Assembly (NCBI RefSeq): GCF_000715075.1
Contig: NC_134087.1
Coordinates: forward strand, 102,463,161 to 102,527,160
Length of the DNA: 64,000 nt
Direction: 5' to 3'
DNA from: Nicotiana tabacum
Taxonomy: Eukaryota; Streptophyta; Magnoliopsida; Solanales; Solanaceae
The notes below the pieces were generated by a model that was not told the origin of the DNA, searched no databases, and saw only the letters and a program-made list of their open reading frames with translations. The translations under genes and the position numbers were made by a program. Below, one piece after another: positions 36,301 to 48,358 of this stretch. The first letter of the stretch is position 1. Every line of letters begins with the position of its first letter.

Positions 36301-38257
36301 GTACAAGCATTCAGTAAGTAATCAAGTATAAGTACAGAATATACTTATTTTGGAAATAGATTCAGCAAGGTAAATATTACAATAATGGGAAAAAATCAAT
36401 CAATTTTGAACGGGCAAGTGAAATAACGGTTCATAAAAGGGAAACTTTAGAAATCAGTCACAAGGTGAAGATTAATCAAGGAAGAAATTTCAGCATATAA
36501 ATAAAGTGAATAGAGTCATCAGACATGCGAGGCCAAACAAAAGAGATAATCACAAACATGCAATAGTGGCAGAAATAAGCTAGTAGTAAAGCAAACAATC
36601 GAAGCATATTAATCAAGTAGGTCAAGTCACATTGAATCAATAGTGAAGAAAAAATAGAGTATCAGAAGCATGCAAAGGTCTCACAGTAACAGATGAGAAA
36701 CCTTTTGAAAAGTTAGGGTTTCAAGTATAGTCAAGTTTTAAAGATAGTAGAAACCCAGAGTCAGAGGAATCACATAAAGGAAATGAGATTCTGAAACGAG
36801 GAACTTCAAATCAAGTTAGGCATTTAAACGAACAGTTTCAGACCCAAAACGACATGGTTTTCAACAATAGTCGATCCCTAAAAATAGATCAAACAAAACT
36901 TAACCAAACAAACACTCATCTAACAAATAGCTTTTAGAACTCGACTAAGACCCACAAGAATTTATGGTTTTCAACAACAACGAGTTCGAAAGATGGTAAA
37001 CAGACGAGTCAAGAAAGATTTTTAACAAACGAACGCACATCTTAAACATGTTAAAAGTAAGAGAAAATATTTTGAAATAACTTAACAGGAAAAAACCTAA
37101 TCGGAAAAAGACAAAGAGATGTTTTTGAAAGCAAAATTGAAGAAACTTCGAGAAGATACTTAAAAGTTCAGAGCAAGCATAGATCTAAAGTAGATCTGAA
37201 AGAAATCGAAAGACCTTAGAGATTAGGGTTTTAGAAAACCCAGAAAAGATGAGAAAGGCTTCGAAAGCTACCGATCTAACCAGGAGAGTCAAAGGTTTAA
37301 CTCGAATGACCATGGCCGGTCGGAGAAAGGTCAAAGATGACCGGAGAAGGGCCATGAACTAAAATCGAACGAAGACTAGACCAGACCTCTTCATAGTCTG
37401 GCCTTGAAACATAAGGACAAACACATAGGAGCCAGAGAAGGCTGGTACAGGTCTCCGATGACCTCGGAAGGCCATGGATTAAGGCAAATTAGGGTGGCGG
37501 AGGCTAGGGTTTGAGTGGTGTTGCAGAGAGTATTTGAGAGGAAGGGGATTCTAAGGCGGCGATAAGTGAGAAACGATAGGGTTTTGGGGTCGTTCGGAGT
37601 TAATTAAGGCAAAGACGACTATTGGCCGTTGATTTGAGTGATCAACGGCCTGGATTAAAACGGGTAAGTGGGGCGGTTTATGAAACTGTGTTTGGGCCTG
37701 GTTTGACGAGTTCAACTGGGTTGAGAATTGGGTTAAAATTGGGGTAGGATTTACGCTATGATTGAAATGAATTTGGGCTATTGTTTAAATAGCCAATTTC
37801 CCCCTTTAAAATTATAAAAAATAGCAAATTGATTTCGAAAACAAATAAAAGGTACTAAAATGATTTATAACACATAATTATCAATTTAATAAATACTGGA
37901 CTTAATTTTTATAAATGTAAACGCAATTAAATCTTAAAGAGGGCTAATATTGCAATTATATGCAATTTAGCTTTAAAAAATACTAAATAAATTTGTAAAA
38001 ATATACAAAAAATATCTTAGCTATATTTTAGTACAAATATGAGAATCCAATAATTGAATCACCAAAAATGATTATTTTGGAAATTATTATTGGGTTTTTA
38101 TGAATACAAATAAGGGAATAAATTGGTTAAAAAAACCTTTAAAAATAATAAGGACAAAATAATAAAATATTTGGACACACTTATGCATGCATACACATGG
38201 TGTTTTGAAAGTATCTTGCATATTAAAAAATATATAGGAAAAAATTGGGTATCAACA
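33392..38257 (-). repeat. Ogre 5' LTR
   Basis: Same features as 18647-23423, including nine tcctatagacatgatatct-like motifs (34376-34950). It retains about 82 bases (37227-37308) absent from the other LTR. By eye the two LTRs differ by about one base in ten at the outer end and less in the inner parts. Confidence 0.88.
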
Positions 38258-38262
38258 ACAGC

Positions 38263-39127
38263 AACATCCTTCTAATTCAAAGTTATGTTGTATCCTTCCT
38301 CATTTCAAGCAGCTCCTTCCCGTAATATCAAATCTCCTGCCGCATAATAGCCCATACTTCAAATTAAATCCATAGACCCCAATCACCAATCACTAAAATT
38401 CCCAAATCATTGCAAACTCTCCTTACGATGCGTAGGCATCCTACCATAAAGCCCACACGCAACTCCGCCACTCTCCCACTCTGGCGGAACTCACCCTTTT
38501 AATCGACTACTCGATCTTTGCTTCTTATAACTGGCCTTCTAGAAATGCTAACCACCATCTGACACTCCCCACATGTCCTTTCTCATCCTTCGCTGCTCAG
38601 TTGTTGCCTTAACTAAAATCTATCTTCGCAGGACTTGAACCCTCAAATCGCTACTAACCTTAAACTTTGTCGAAGAAAATCTTTCTCGAGCCGTCAACAT
38701 TAGAAACACCGATTCAATCCTGAACCACCGTACCCCATGATCTCTGACAAGCGAATTGCAGATGACCATAACACCAGCGAACTTAACACATACAATCGAG
38801 GACGACGACACTACATCGCAGATGAAAATTCCACCACACTCGAAAATACCAAGTCTCGTTACTCCATCACCCCAAATCTGGACATTCATAGGCCAATTGT
38901 TTTTCCTCCGCCGAAAATTAAATATCATATCTCTGAATCGTGCACTGAGTAGACTTCCTTTCAAATTATTCACCGCCCCAACACATAAGCATGTATCCTA
39001 CCATCAAGTCAACATTGTACGATAACCAATCATGAGCAATCATAGCGATCTGTGCATAGTCTCAAAGCTCTTAGGAATACTGTTACTGAGATGAAATGAC
39101 AAGATATCCTCCCGCAAGGCAACGACT
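38263..39127 (-). other. Element B internal region, middle block
   Basis: Continues the element B internal sequence after the Ogre insertion (flanked by the imperfect pentamers) and ends at element C. No protein motif; only short chance frames. Confidence 0.6.
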
Positions 39128-39861
39128 TGTCACGACCCGGATTTTCCACCTTCGAGAGTCGTGATGACTCCTACTAATGTGAGCTAGGCAAGCCAAACCT
39201 TTAATCTAATTACTTCATTAACCAATTATTTCTTTTTCACAAATATAAGACAATAACGTGGTAACAACGGAAATTCAAATTTTAGCGGAAGACAACAATA
39301 AAATTTATGAAAAATGCATCTATTACAAATACTTAAGCCTTAACCACCCAAAACCTGATGTCACACTGTCACAGACTGTCTAAGAGATTACTACATACAA
39401 TGTCTAAAGAAATGACAATACACTGTTTCTGAATAAAAGGAAAATGAAACAAGAAATAGGAATAGAGGAGACGCCAGGGACTATGGACGCCTGCAGGTCT
39501 ACCTTGGATCTCCGTGTGGACTGAAGGTAGCCTCCACACTACTGTCCGAAAGCTGCTCCGGGATCTGCACATAGTGTAGAGTGTAGTATCAGCACAACCG
39601 ACCCCATGTGCTGGTAAGTGTCTAGCCTAACCTCGGTGAAGTAGTGACGAGGCTAGGACTAGACTATCAAATAAACTTGTGCAATTATATCATATACAGC
39701 GGAAATAGTAAAGCAGAATAAACACATAAAGATGGGAAGGGGAAACATGCTTCGGGGAAAACAGGTAAAACAGTATATCAAGAGAACTATAAAGGAATCA
39801 AAATCCAACCGCTAACAAGAATAAGGAAAACAAAGGCAGATTTCACTTTTTTTCACATCTT

Positions 39862-40195
39862 GTTGCAGGCGTGCAACCCGATCCCATTTCCTGTATCTCC
39901 TGGCAGGCGTGCCACCCGCTCCCATTTCATTTATCTCGTGGCAGGCGTGCCACCCGCTCCCATTTCTTTTATCTCGTGGTAGGCGTACCACCCGCTCCCA
40001 TTTCATTTATCTTGTGGTAGGCGTACCACCCGCTCCCATTTCATTATATCTTGTGGTAGGCGTACCACCCACTCCCATTTCATTATATCTTGTGGTAGGC
40101 ATACCACCCGCTCCCAGTTACAATATCTTGTGGTAGGCATACCACCCGCTCCCATTTCATCATATCTTATGGTAGGCGTACCACCCGCTCCCAGT
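39862..40195 (-). repeat. Hairpin tandem array in element C 3' LTR (nine units)
   Basis: Units of about 40 bp: ccgctcccatttcatttatc plus a palindrome. The palindromes run GTTGCA-GGCG-TGCAAC, TGGCA-GGCG-TGCCA, GTGGCA-GGCG-TGCCAC, then several GTGGTA-GGCG-TACCAC. Stem changes are compensated on the other arm. Confidence 0.85.
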
Positions 40196-40206
40196 TACAA
40201 GCCAAC

Positions 40207-40375
40207 AATAATCACAAGGAATCCCGGCAAGGGAACAACAGTAATATAATAACTTTCCGGCAAGGGAACAATGATATTTCAACAGCATCCCGGCAAGGGA
40301 ACAATACTATCAAAACAAACATCCTGGCAAGGGATCATTAAAATCAAACAAATATCCCAGCAAGGGAACAATGGT
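40207..40375 (-). repeat. CCCGGCAAGGGAACAAT subarray, element C 3' LTR
   Basis: Five units of about 30-40 bp with the core atcccggcaagggaacaat and AT-rich tails. Corresponding arrays are at 61376-61495 and, inverted, 10224-10335. Confidence 0.75.
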
Positions 40376-41556
40376 GATAATAACATAGGAAACGCAATAA
40401 ACCACAACGGAGTCATAACAATTTTAATACAAGACTCAAGAGCATGCTTGACACCAACGTATAGATACTTGTCACCATGCCTATACGTCGTACTCCACAA
40501 TTAACATGTAGAAAATAAGACACAACTCCTAATCCCTCAAGCTATGGTTAGACCAAACACTTACCTCGATGCCACGAATACAATTCACGATTCAACTATA
40601 GCTTTACCCCTTGATTCCACCACCAATTTGCTCGTATCTAGTCACAAGTTACTTAATTACCTCAATAAACGCTAAATGAATCAACCCAATGCATGAAAAT
40701 GAATTTTCTAAAGTTTTACCCAAAAAGTCAAAAATCTTTTTTGTGCAGGTTCAGAGAAGTCAAAAAACCTCCCATTTCATTTCTAAAGTTGCAGCATTCC
40801 TTTTTGTGCGGACCGCACTGCTTTGTTCAGAGGCCTTCCACTTCTCTGAACCTGCAACAACTATGTTTTTAAGCCTAAGACATCCCTAAACCTACCCGAA
40901 ACTCACCCGAGCCCTCGGAACTCCAAACCAAGTGTGCATACTAACTCAAAAACATCATATGGACCTACTCTACGATCACATCATCAAAATAACATTTAAA
41001 ATCATAAATTAAACCTCAAAACTCAACATTTTCATCAAGAACTCTCAAAGTTCATAGCTCTTCAATCGGAAGTCCAACTCACGTCAAATAAACTCCGTTT
41101 TTCACCAAATTTCATAGTTATCTTTCAAATACTATAACAAGTTTGTACCGGGCTCCAGAACTAAAATATGGGCCCGATAATAATGGTTTCAAATGTTAAT
41201 TCTTTTTTTATTTCTTAGATAATTCAGTAAAACAATTTCTTTCAAAAATTGATTTCTAAGGCTTGGGACCTCGGAATTCATTTCCGGGCATACGCCCAAG
41301 TCCCATATTTTACTACGAACCTCCCGAGATCGTCAAAACACGGATCCGGGTCAGGCCGCTAAAAATGTTGACCAAAGTCAACCATAATAAATTTTTTAAC
41401 ACTAAAATTTCTATTTCTCATATTTTCACATATAAGGCTTTCCGAATATAGGTCCGGACTACGTACGTAAATCAAGGTGGGGTAAAAGGGAGGTTTTTAG
41501 GCCTCGAAATACTGAATTCACTTGCAACACAAATGATGACCTTTTGGGTCATCACA

Positions 41557-41767
41557 TTCTCCACCTCTAAAACAACCGTTCGTCCTCGAACGGACATAGG
41601 AAGGAAGTACCTGAGTCGGGAAAAAATGGGAATAACGGCTCCGCATATCGGACTCGGACTCCCAGGTCGATGCCTCAGGAGGCTGACCTCTCCACTGAAC
41701 ACAAACAGAAGGAAAACTCTTCGATCTCAATTGACGAACCTGCCAGTCTAGAATAGCTACCGGCTCC
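41557..41767 (-). pseudogene. Element C chromodomain, 3' part
   Basis: Minus-strand reading LRSKSFPSVCVQWRGQPPEA, then STWESESDMRSRYSHFF, the C-terminal half of the chromodomain. The other half lies at 55300-55480 beyond the Athila element. The hairpin CCGTTCG-AGGA-CGAACGG (41576-41593) lies 19 nt before the LTR boundary, with the PPT gaggtggagaa between them. Confidence 0.82.
41576..41593 (-). promoter_or_regulatory. Hairpin upstream of the PPT, element C
   Basis: 7-bp stem and AGGA loop identical to element A, exactly 19 nt from the LTR boundary at 41556. Confidence 0.75.
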
Positions 41768-43226
41768 TGATACGCTCAAATTACACTTTAATAAATAGTG
41801 TAAGGTGGTCGGTATCAAATATAATAACCCAACAAGGTTGGGGTTGAATCCCACAGGGAATATGTGTGAAAAGGTTACTCTTATAGTGTGTTGCTCGACT
41901 AAATTCGTATCTCTATTCGGTTAACAGTAACAAGAGAATGGTTTTATAGTAACAAGAGTATGAATTGAGTTTGTTTGGAAGTAACAACTAATTGGAATAT
42001 TTATAGAGTAATTAATTGGATTAAAGAAACCAAGGTTGTGTCCCCTTTAATGGAGTGCAATGCTTATCGGTGTTAATATGATATATTTCTAATGGAAGGT
42101 TTTTTTGATATGCAAATGATGTCTAAGTGACTACCCAATATTTCCCAATAGTTGAGTAGTATTTCCTCTTTATAATTTTCCCAAATATAAAAGAGTTGCA
42201 ATTTAGAACCATCAATATAGGCCAAGTAAAACCCATTTATTTCTAAGCGATTCTATTAAACAAGGTTTAAAGCCTTGAGTCATTGATATTTACTTCTACC
42301 AAATTCTAACCCACTTTCCCAAGCAAAGTAAGAATTTAATGGCACTTGTTAATATTTGCAACCACCAACAATAAATGAAGAATGAGAAGTAAATAAATAT
42401 CAACCAACCATTATATATATATTCAATGTTAAACACCCATTAGCATAACACCCATTTAGGGTCCACAACCTTAGTATTTAAAGTTAGCTACTCATACTAC
42501 AATACAAAAACCAAAGAGTATTTAATGTCATAAAAGCTTACAAAGTAGAGAATCTTCACCCAAAAGCTTCCAAAAGTGAGGAATATTAATGTCTTGGAAT
42601 GTGGTTCAAAGACTAGACAAGATGAGCCCACAAAGACATCATAAAACTATTTATAGTGGACTCAAAATCGGGACAGAAAATGGACAAAATGCCCTTTCAG
42701 GTCTGATATGCTATCGCATTCTTGTCATAGAGCATGTATGCGGTCCGCATCTTGAACATCCTCATTGCAGACTGGAACCCTAGTTTACAGTTCTTCTTCG
42801 CATTCCAATTATGCGGATTGCATTGTAGAAATTCGATCACATTTTGCATCGCATCTTCGTCCTTCAGTGACATTCATGGTTGGTTTGCGGTTCACTCTGC
42901 GGCTCGCATGTTGGTTCTGCGGTCTCATAATGGACCGCATTCTTGACTTGAGATTTAACCCAGATCTCTGCTTTTGTCTGTGATTTGACGTGCATTCTGC
43001 GGCTCGCATGTCTGATCTGCGATCGCATAGTGTATCGCAGACCAGCATTTTTTCTACATTTTGCTCTTTTCTTGTCTTTTTGCTTCCATTTACATGTTCT
43101 TGGGTTCTCAGTCCTTATGTACTGTAGAAATAATAAAACTACATAAGTAACAGAGATAATTGCATTAAAACAAGCTAAAATCTATGAAATTAGTATTGAA
43201 ATGTGCCAAAATTCTCCGGCACATCA
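41768..43226 (-). repeat. Athila 3' LTR
   Basis: 1459 bp. Followed on the sense-upstream side by the PPT (AAGTTGGGGGTGT on the minus strand, 43227-43239). Contains a cluster of TGCG/CGCA palindromes at 42706-43046. Confidence 0.9.
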
Positions 43227-45060
43227 ACACCCCCAACTTAAACTCTTGCTTGTCCTCAAGCAACTAAAACAAACTTAGCCTATTCTAGACTTTATTTACA
43301 AAACATGAAACGATAATGACTACGGGTGGTGTTCATTGCTAGTACTTCAAGCATGCATCTATAATTGTTTTACCCTTCCTGAACTGATAGTATATACAAG
43401 GAAAACTAATCAACTTGTGAACCTTGAGACTCAGATATTGCGACAAAATGTTACCCTCTGTTGAGTGCAATTGCATTTGACTCAAAAGCTCAACTTTTGT
43501 TTAACTCCACAGTTCATGTACCCTCACTAGAAAGAAGGTCCCAAAATCACAATATTTACAAGGACAACAAAAAGGGACAGTTTACAAATACACTCACTCT
43601 TAGAAAGAACTTCAAGTGTTACAATATTTCATACCATAAGCTTGCCCTTATTTTAATTCACCACTTATTCAAGAATGTTCAGTTGGAGGTCTCATAAGGA
43701 CTTTTTAAGCTTGTAATGTAGGTTCGGGAAGGGTTGGATAGACATTTGGGTACAAGTGACTTCACCTTCCTTGAACACTACTCACAATTTTCCATTTTTT
43801 TACTTTGCTTCTTTTCAAACCCTCATAGCCTCATTTGCGTCTAGTTTCCAATATAGAACCACCTTACATACCTCTTCTTTTTTTTATACACAAATCTTTC
43901 TCTTGTTTTTTTTCTCTTTTGGAGCTTGAATAATCTAAAACAAACACTTTTGAGGCATGTGGTCCTAACTCAACGTACAACCTTACCAATCTCTACTGCG
44001 ACACCACCCCCAACTTAGGCTTTTAGCCTCGTTCTCAATGTTCAAGGAGGGACGGGTTCAAGAGAGGGAATTATTTTACAAAAAAAAAAGGGAGAGGTTT
44101 GTAATGAGTTGGCCAAAGAAAAGGCTTAAAGGCTCAAATTGGGTACTAGTGATATTATTTATGTACAAGTCGGATTGAAAGGCTATAGAGGTCTAGCAAA
44201 TAAGACAAAGAATGCCTAAGATCATCCCTCCAACCAAACATACTATCATTAGCATTGAAAGACCAACCGGGCAAGTTCTAGATGATAGAAGTAAACACGA
44301 GAGTTATATACACAGAGAACTCACACACACATGGTACACGAACTGTTTCATTCACATAATTTGACGCTTTCGATTCAACACTTGGAAACTCAAGGCTTTC
44401 ATCATGGACACATGTATAACTCTAGGTCGCCATAGAGTCATAGAGCAAGGCTCAAGTTCACAAAGTTGATCACAAAGACTAATTCCCTTAAGAAAGTTGT
44501 CAATCTATCCATCATCGGGAAAAGTTGACAAAAACAATATTTTTTTTATATGTGGAAGGGTATATGCTATGTACATACACACATGCTTGATACTAGGCAA
44601 TTACACCAAACCGGTCAAAATGATTCATTCTACGATCCTGGTTCTACTATTACACCCTTGGAAAAGAACTGGGAGAAGAAAAACTAAGAGGAATTGATTC
44701 TTAATCACTATCTACTTGTTTTTGTTGTTTTTCTTTTATATGGACAACGGTATCATATTTAACCGGGAGAAGAAAAACCAAGAGGAATTGATTCCTAATC
44801 ACTATCTACTTTTTTTGTTGTTTTTCTTTTATATGGACAAGGGTATCATATTTACACAACGCTATTATGAACACAAAACAAACACTAATATTAACATCAT
44901 CACGAATTTCATAACACAACTCACGTACCGAAGTCATACTAATATATACAGAACACAAAATACACATAAGTACAAGAGTCTGATTGTAACATAAAGATAT
45001 TCATATGTACAACAGTTTCCAATATCACAAAAATATCTACAATGCTACCCTCCACCACCA
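43227..45060 (-). other. Athila 3' untranslated region
   Basis: Non-coding between the extra ORF and the 3' LTR. It holds the PPT (43227-43239), a second PPT-like cccccaacttagg near 44008, and a tandem duplication of 94 bp (starts 44671 and 44765, words gggagaagaaaaac and gaggaattgattc). The short readings in this stretch are not gene-like. Confidence 0.65.
44671..44858 (-). repeat. 94-bp tandem duplication in Athila 3' UTR
   Basis: Two adjacent copies with the words gggagaagaaaaac, gaggaattgatt, aatcactatctact and atatggacaa, differing at a few positions. Confidence 0.85.
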
Positions 45061-47107
45061 ACTAAAAGCATGCATTGTCCCCAATGCATAAAAACAGAGA
45101 GATGAGTTTGAGGGGGGCTCCCTGAGGCACACTAAGTGCTATGGGAGTCAGTAGATGGCTGAGTACTGGAGGGGTCACCCTCGGATGTGGAAGTTGGGAC
45201 CGATGAGAGCTCGGTCTGAGGAGTGACCTCTCCTGATGGAGTAATGCTCTTAGGCTGGTCCAAAGCAGGAGTTGGAGCTGGAGTTGGAGCTGGTGCTGGA
45301 GCCTATGAGCTGCTACTCTCGCACACTGATGGCGGGCTGACTGATGGAGCTATAGGGCTGGCCATGTCTACTAGAGACCGCTGGATTGCTGTCTGCATAT
45401 CTACTTGTTCCACTTCTGCAATAGCAGCCTCCTCAATAATAGCATCCTCGACAGAGGCATCCACAATCCGCTTTCCTTTATCCTGAGGGCCATCATCGCT
45501 TGAATATCCAGAACTTTCCTCATCCTCTCTCCCATCTTCCCCCTCATCTTCTGATGTACCAGAACCTCTGGACTCCTCCCCAGAATGGATCACAATATGA
45601 GCTGGAGGGGCTTTAGGCTGGGAAGCTCTGACAGTAGGAGGGGCAGTATCAGTCATCAATGTGGTGAAGTCAAGACCTATGTCCGGAGGTGCTGTGCCTG
45701 TCACCTGATCACCATCTGTGGGAAGGAGGGATGATAGATCGAACTCCAAGTTCTGCATCTTTTGGAGCTCGGTCTTCATAGAAGCAACCTAATTCTTGAG
45801 TCCAGGAAACCCACTAACTTCACCCCGCTCTATCTTCTCCACCCTCAACTCAAGTTGCTGTAGACGATCCTTATTTTGACTGTTGCTGTTGGAGGGCCTT
45901 CACTGAGGATTACATGGGCATCCGGGCTTGTTTGATTAGATTTGGCAATGTCTTCAAAAGCTGATCTACTTTGGCATTGGCATGCTGAGCCAGTAGACCA
46001 AGCTTCGAGACAGTAGGAATGGTGATGGTAGGCTGGACAGTGGTGGACTGAGAAGCAGGCTCGGAAGTGGAAGTGGGGGCCACTGTAACCTAAGGAGTCA
46101 CTAGTGTCTGGGAGTCAGTGTGCTCTAGATCAATTGGATCTTGGAACTGAACCTGTGATGTGGCAGAAGCAACAGTGATACGAGAGATATCCATGATACG
46201 TGTGATATCAATATCCCTCGTTTCCTTTCCAGTTTTATCAGTTGGCAGGATGGGAACTTTCATAGATTTACACAGAGCTGTGATCAGGCAAGGGAAAGGA
46301 AGTGAAGTTGCATGCTGCATTGCTCGGATCCCTATTTCTTGGATGATCAACACTCCCACATCTATCTTGATACCAGTCATGATGCAAGCAATCAGAAGGG
46401 CCTTCTCGATGGCTATTTCAGTTTCATTTTGAGTTGGTACCTACCGAGAAGTGACAAAACTGAGCTAGTAGCGACCCTCTCTTGTGAGATCTTCCTTATA
46501 TATCTTGTGCTGAGGATCGAGCCAAGCGGGAGTCCCTTTTGCTATCACTGAGGCAATCCATCCACATTCATTCTCCTTATTTTTGAATTTTTCAGTGTAC
46601 TTATTTGTTGCTTGCTCTCCATCCTTTGACGTAGAACTCATTAAGGGCCTCAATGTTACAGAAAACAGTCTTTCCCCAGACAAGCACTTGGTCGGTGAAA
46701 ACTTTGTTGCATTTGTGGTATTTCGTCCTGGAGGCCCCATAGGATGCATAGAATTCCCTCACAAGGGTCTCATTGTACTCCGTGGGTAGCTCAATGAAGT
46801 TCTCCCATCTCCGTGTTTTTATGTTTTCCAGGATATGGGGGTATTTGTCTTTGAGCCCGTTCAAGCTCAATTGTTTCTCGCCAAGGATTTTGCGCTTTGT
46901 GAGCCCTTTTCTAAATACCTCCCTAGACCTATCAACCCCAAATCGGACCTGGAAATCTTCACCTCGTTTCCTTCTCTCTTCAGCCTCTATATTGATTGAG
47001 GGCCTGAGCTCCTCCGCCTTAGACTGGGAGGGGATCGGCACGTTGTCCTCTATCCGCAATCGCTTACTGGTGGAAGCCCGCTTTTATGAACATCTCTTTT
47101 GACCCAT
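45061..47107 (-). pseudogene. Athila extra ORF downstream of pol (plant-transposon-protein-like domain)
   Basis: Starts at the ATG at 47107, directly after an acceptor-like CACCATTGTGCAG. An N-terminal Lys/Arg-rich part is followed by GEKQLSLNGLKDKYPHILEN, RWENFIELPTEYNETLVREF, YASYGASR, then GWIASVIAKGTPAWLDPQHK and SLPFPCLITALCKSMKVPIL, which resembles the 'putative plant transposon protein' domain (PF20167-like, from memory). The C-terminus is acidic and Ser-rich (45303-45779). In-frame stops occur (TCA-TAA near 47086; two TAG codons near 46460), plus one frameshift near 46620. Athila elements often carry an env-like ORF here; this one shows no signal peptide or membrane segment that I can see. 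Function unknown. Confidence 0.6.
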
Positions 47108-48358
47108 ATCTGCACAATGGTGAAGAGTGAGTGACATCATTAACAATACGGAGAAATACAGACAAATCAAAAGCAAGAAAGAAAATGCGATCTGGTCTAC
47201 GATCGCAAAACCATAATGCGGACCGTAGACTTGTCGCAGATCTTGTAGTCTCAACTGGTGGTCTCATTCTGTGGTGAGTTATGCGGTCGCATAACCACTA
47301 TGCGGACCGCATAATCATCGCAGAATTGACATGGCTATATGGTTCAAAACTGAAATCTCAGTATCACTCTGCGGTGAATTTGCGGTCCGCATGTCAAATC
47401 TGCGATCGCAAAGACACCACATGTCATCATCTTCTTCAGAAGATTTAGGGTTTAGTTGTGCGGCCAAAATGCGGACCGCATTTTCACAATGTAGGCCGCA
47501 GATGCCTTCTTCTACACAGGTCACCCAAGCTTTCAACAATGGCGGTCCTATTTCATTATACCCCGTACCCCAAATTATTTTCAACCCAAAAGCATCTACA
47601 CTACAGAGAAACAACTACACAAGCATCTAAACACATTTTTGCACAGGATTTAAACGAAAAATCTCTGAACCTACAGTGGAAATCAAAGATAAAACGAGGG
47701 AGAAACGGGTACATACTAGCAGAGTTTGATGATTGGGACAATGAGTGTGACAAATGGAGTCCTTTGGTTGCACACAATTTGAGCTTGGTTTGGTTCGCAG
47801 TCTGTTTGTGTTCTTCCCCCCCTTTTTCCCGTTTTTTTGTTTTGTTTTAAGTGAGTGAGAAACGAGAGGGTTATGCGGACTTACCTTGTCGATTCTGCGA
47901 TGGATAGGACACCGCATAACACACAGTGCGACCACATGTGTGTTATGCAATGAGGTTAAGGACCAAGCTGAAGGGAGGCAAATGCGGTGCAAAATGCGGT
48001 CGCATAAATTAAATGCGGACCATATAATGCACCACCTCACCGCATTTTCAACCACAATTTTTACCCAAATATCTGCTTAGGTTTGCGGTCAGAGTGCAGT
48101 CCGCATAGTTAAAATGCGACCGCATTTGTGCAGCAGAATTCACCTAGTGGTTTTTCTTCCACTTTTTGTGCATTCGTACCAATTGTTGTGATCTTTTGAA
48201 CCCCCTGCACTCTGACACACACTTTAAATTGCTCAAATAAATCTATCTATCAAAAACTAAAAATTCATAAAACAAAAGAGTGTTACCACACATGGGTTGC
48301 CTCCCATGAAGCGCTCGATTTAACGTCGCGGCACGACGAAGTTGATGTTCCTTTGGTT
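47108..48358 (-). promoter_or_regulatory. CpG-palindrome region between Athila pol and the extra ORF
   Basis: Two dense clusters (about 47185-47500 and 47875-48135) of ATGCGG-A-CCGCAT, TGCGATCGCA, TGCGGTCGCA and related words. Similar words occur in the Athila LTRs. Because the region precedes the extra ORF on the sense strand and ends with an acceptor-like site, an internal promoter or splice-control role is possible but unproven. Confidence 0.55.

Larger units (their letters stand above)
18647..38257 (-). mobile_element. Tat/Ogre-lineage LTR retrotransposon inserted in element B
   Basis: LTRs of 4777 and 4866 bp, TGTTGATACCC start and CGACA end on the sense (minus) strand. The PBS TGGCGACACTGCTGGGGA at 33371-33388 fits tRNA-Arg, the usual primer of Ogre/Tat elements. 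Internal order on the minus strand is a coiled-coil ORF, gag, protease, RT, RNase H, a second RNase H of the type found in Tat elements, integrase, and a long 3' UTR with tandem arrays. Flanking pentamers are GCGGC (18642-18646) and ACAGC (38258-38262), an imperfect target duplication differing by two transitions. Many stops and frameshifts. Confidence 0.9.
39128..41556 (-). repeat. Element C 3' LTR
   Basis: About 370 bp shorter than the 5' LTR; the missing part lies around 40735-40815 and is replaced by short filler that includes a 17-bp foldback (see findings). Contains a nine-unit hairpin array (39862-40195) and a CCCGGCAAGGGAACAAT array (40207-40375). One GTGCGGACCGCAC word remains at 40817. 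Confidence 0.88.

Noticed and set aside
18642..38262. A clean 5-bp target duplication for the Ogre element
   Set aside because: The flanking pentamers GCGGC and ACAGC differ at two positions; reported only as imperfect.
43800..44700. A possible host gene remnant in the Athila 3' UTR
   Set aside because: Only short frames and T/A-rich runs; no exon-like structure or protein motif.
45223..45486. Plus-strand reading opposite the acidic tail of the Athila extra ORF
   Set aside because: Antisense shadow of a low-complexity acidic/Ser-rich stretch; no motif.
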